From Scardovia inopinata JCM 12537 (lineage in GTDB: Bacteria; Actinomycetota; Actinomycetes; Actinomycetales; Bifidobacteriaceae), in the NCBI RefSeq assembly GCF_001042695.1, contig NZ_AP012334.1, positions 1,054,001 through 1,118,000 of the forward strand: a DNA stretch of 64,000 bases, given 5' to 3'. The notes beneath the pieces were generated by a model. That model did no database searches, was not told the origin of the DNA, and saw nothing but the letters and a program-made list of their open reading frames with translations. Of this stretch, positions 63,921 to 64,000 are shown piece after piece. The position numbers and the translations under genes were made by a program. The first letter of the stretch is position 1. Every line of letters starts with the position of its first letter.

Positions 63921-64000
63921 TCAGTATATATCCCAGGCCGCTGCTTCCATAAGCCTGCGAGTGTAATCTTCGCGAGGATTCTTCAAAACTTCCCCAGCAG
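63921..64000 (-). CDS. ABC transporter ATP-binding protein, C-terminal end (partial, peptide type)
   Basis: The last 25 codons of a gene entering from the right edge: AGEVLKNPREDYTRRLMEAA and AWDIY before TGA at 63921-63923. The pattern V-L-x-N-P-x-x-x-Y-T-x-x-L is the C-terminus of oligopeptide/nickel-type ABC ATPases (DppF/OppF). Only this tail is visible, so the identity rests on a short motif. It lies 60 bp upstream of alr. Confidence 0.6.
   Translation of the reverse strand, partial: AGEVLKNPREDYTRRLMEAAAWDIY

Overview
The window looks like a chromosome segment of a member of the Bifidobacteriaceae (Actinomycetota), probably a lower-GC lineage, since base composition is only around 50% GC. 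The clues are the tmRNA tag peptide AKSNRTEFALAA, a 24-residue Lys/Arg-rich bL37-type ribosomal protein, an ECF (SigH/SigR type) sigma factor with a small Cys-rich partner gene, the dgt-dnaG pair, actinobacterial LexA boxes, and a division and cell-wall (dcw) cluster running from mraZ to ftsQ. The family assignment is inference; the features are seen.

Layout. 1-4.9 kb is a mixed, AT-richer accessory stretch: the start of a GH3 beta-glucosidase with its C-terminal-type domain first, gene remnants, a membrane protein whose frame is broken by a ten-C tract (probable phase variation), a HAD phosphatase, a perfect 27-bp inverted repeat, and thiamine pyrophosphokinase. 5.1-19 kb is a pentose island: a ROK/XylR-type regulator divergent from xylulokinase, a ChvE/MmsA-type sugar ABC transporter, a GHKL/LytTR two-component pair, a DUF2087-like protein, a frameshifted RDD gene and xylose isomerase. 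Similar inverted-repeat sites lie at the three pentose promoter regions, so one regulon is likely. 19-24 kb holds gap, an aldose epimerase, bL37, sigH with a putative anti-sigma partner, and a DnaQ-like exonuclease.

24-30 kb holds a DegT-family PLP enzyme divergent from a cell-wall operon: an intact MurE, an ATP-grasp ligase resembling D-aspartate ligases, and two FemAB-type transferases. Together these could build the peptidoglycan stem and its interpeptide bridge. 30-38.6 kb holds smc, folC, an Xaa-Pro aminopeptidase and a PfkB sugar kinase.

38.7-54.2 kb is ssrA (tmRNA) followed, upstream in transcription order, by the dcw cluster read leftwards: mraZ, rsmH, ftsL-like, ftsI, a MurE-like protein without a P-loop, murF, mraY, murD, ftsW, murG, murC, ftsQ. 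The slot normally held by murE is occupied by a protein that keeps the MurE-like fold but has lost the ATP-binding motif, while the intact MurE sits about 22 kb away. No ftsZ follows ftsQ. A four-unit 10-bp direct repeat before mraZ is the likely MraZ operator.

54.3-64 kb holds a HelD-like helicase, nrdR, a LysM membrane protein divergent from lexA with three LexA-box-like sites between them (likely SOS-induced division inhibitor), dnaG, dgt, alr and the last residues of a peptide-type ABC ATPase. No tRNA, rRNA, insertion sequence, prophage or CRISPR array was seen.
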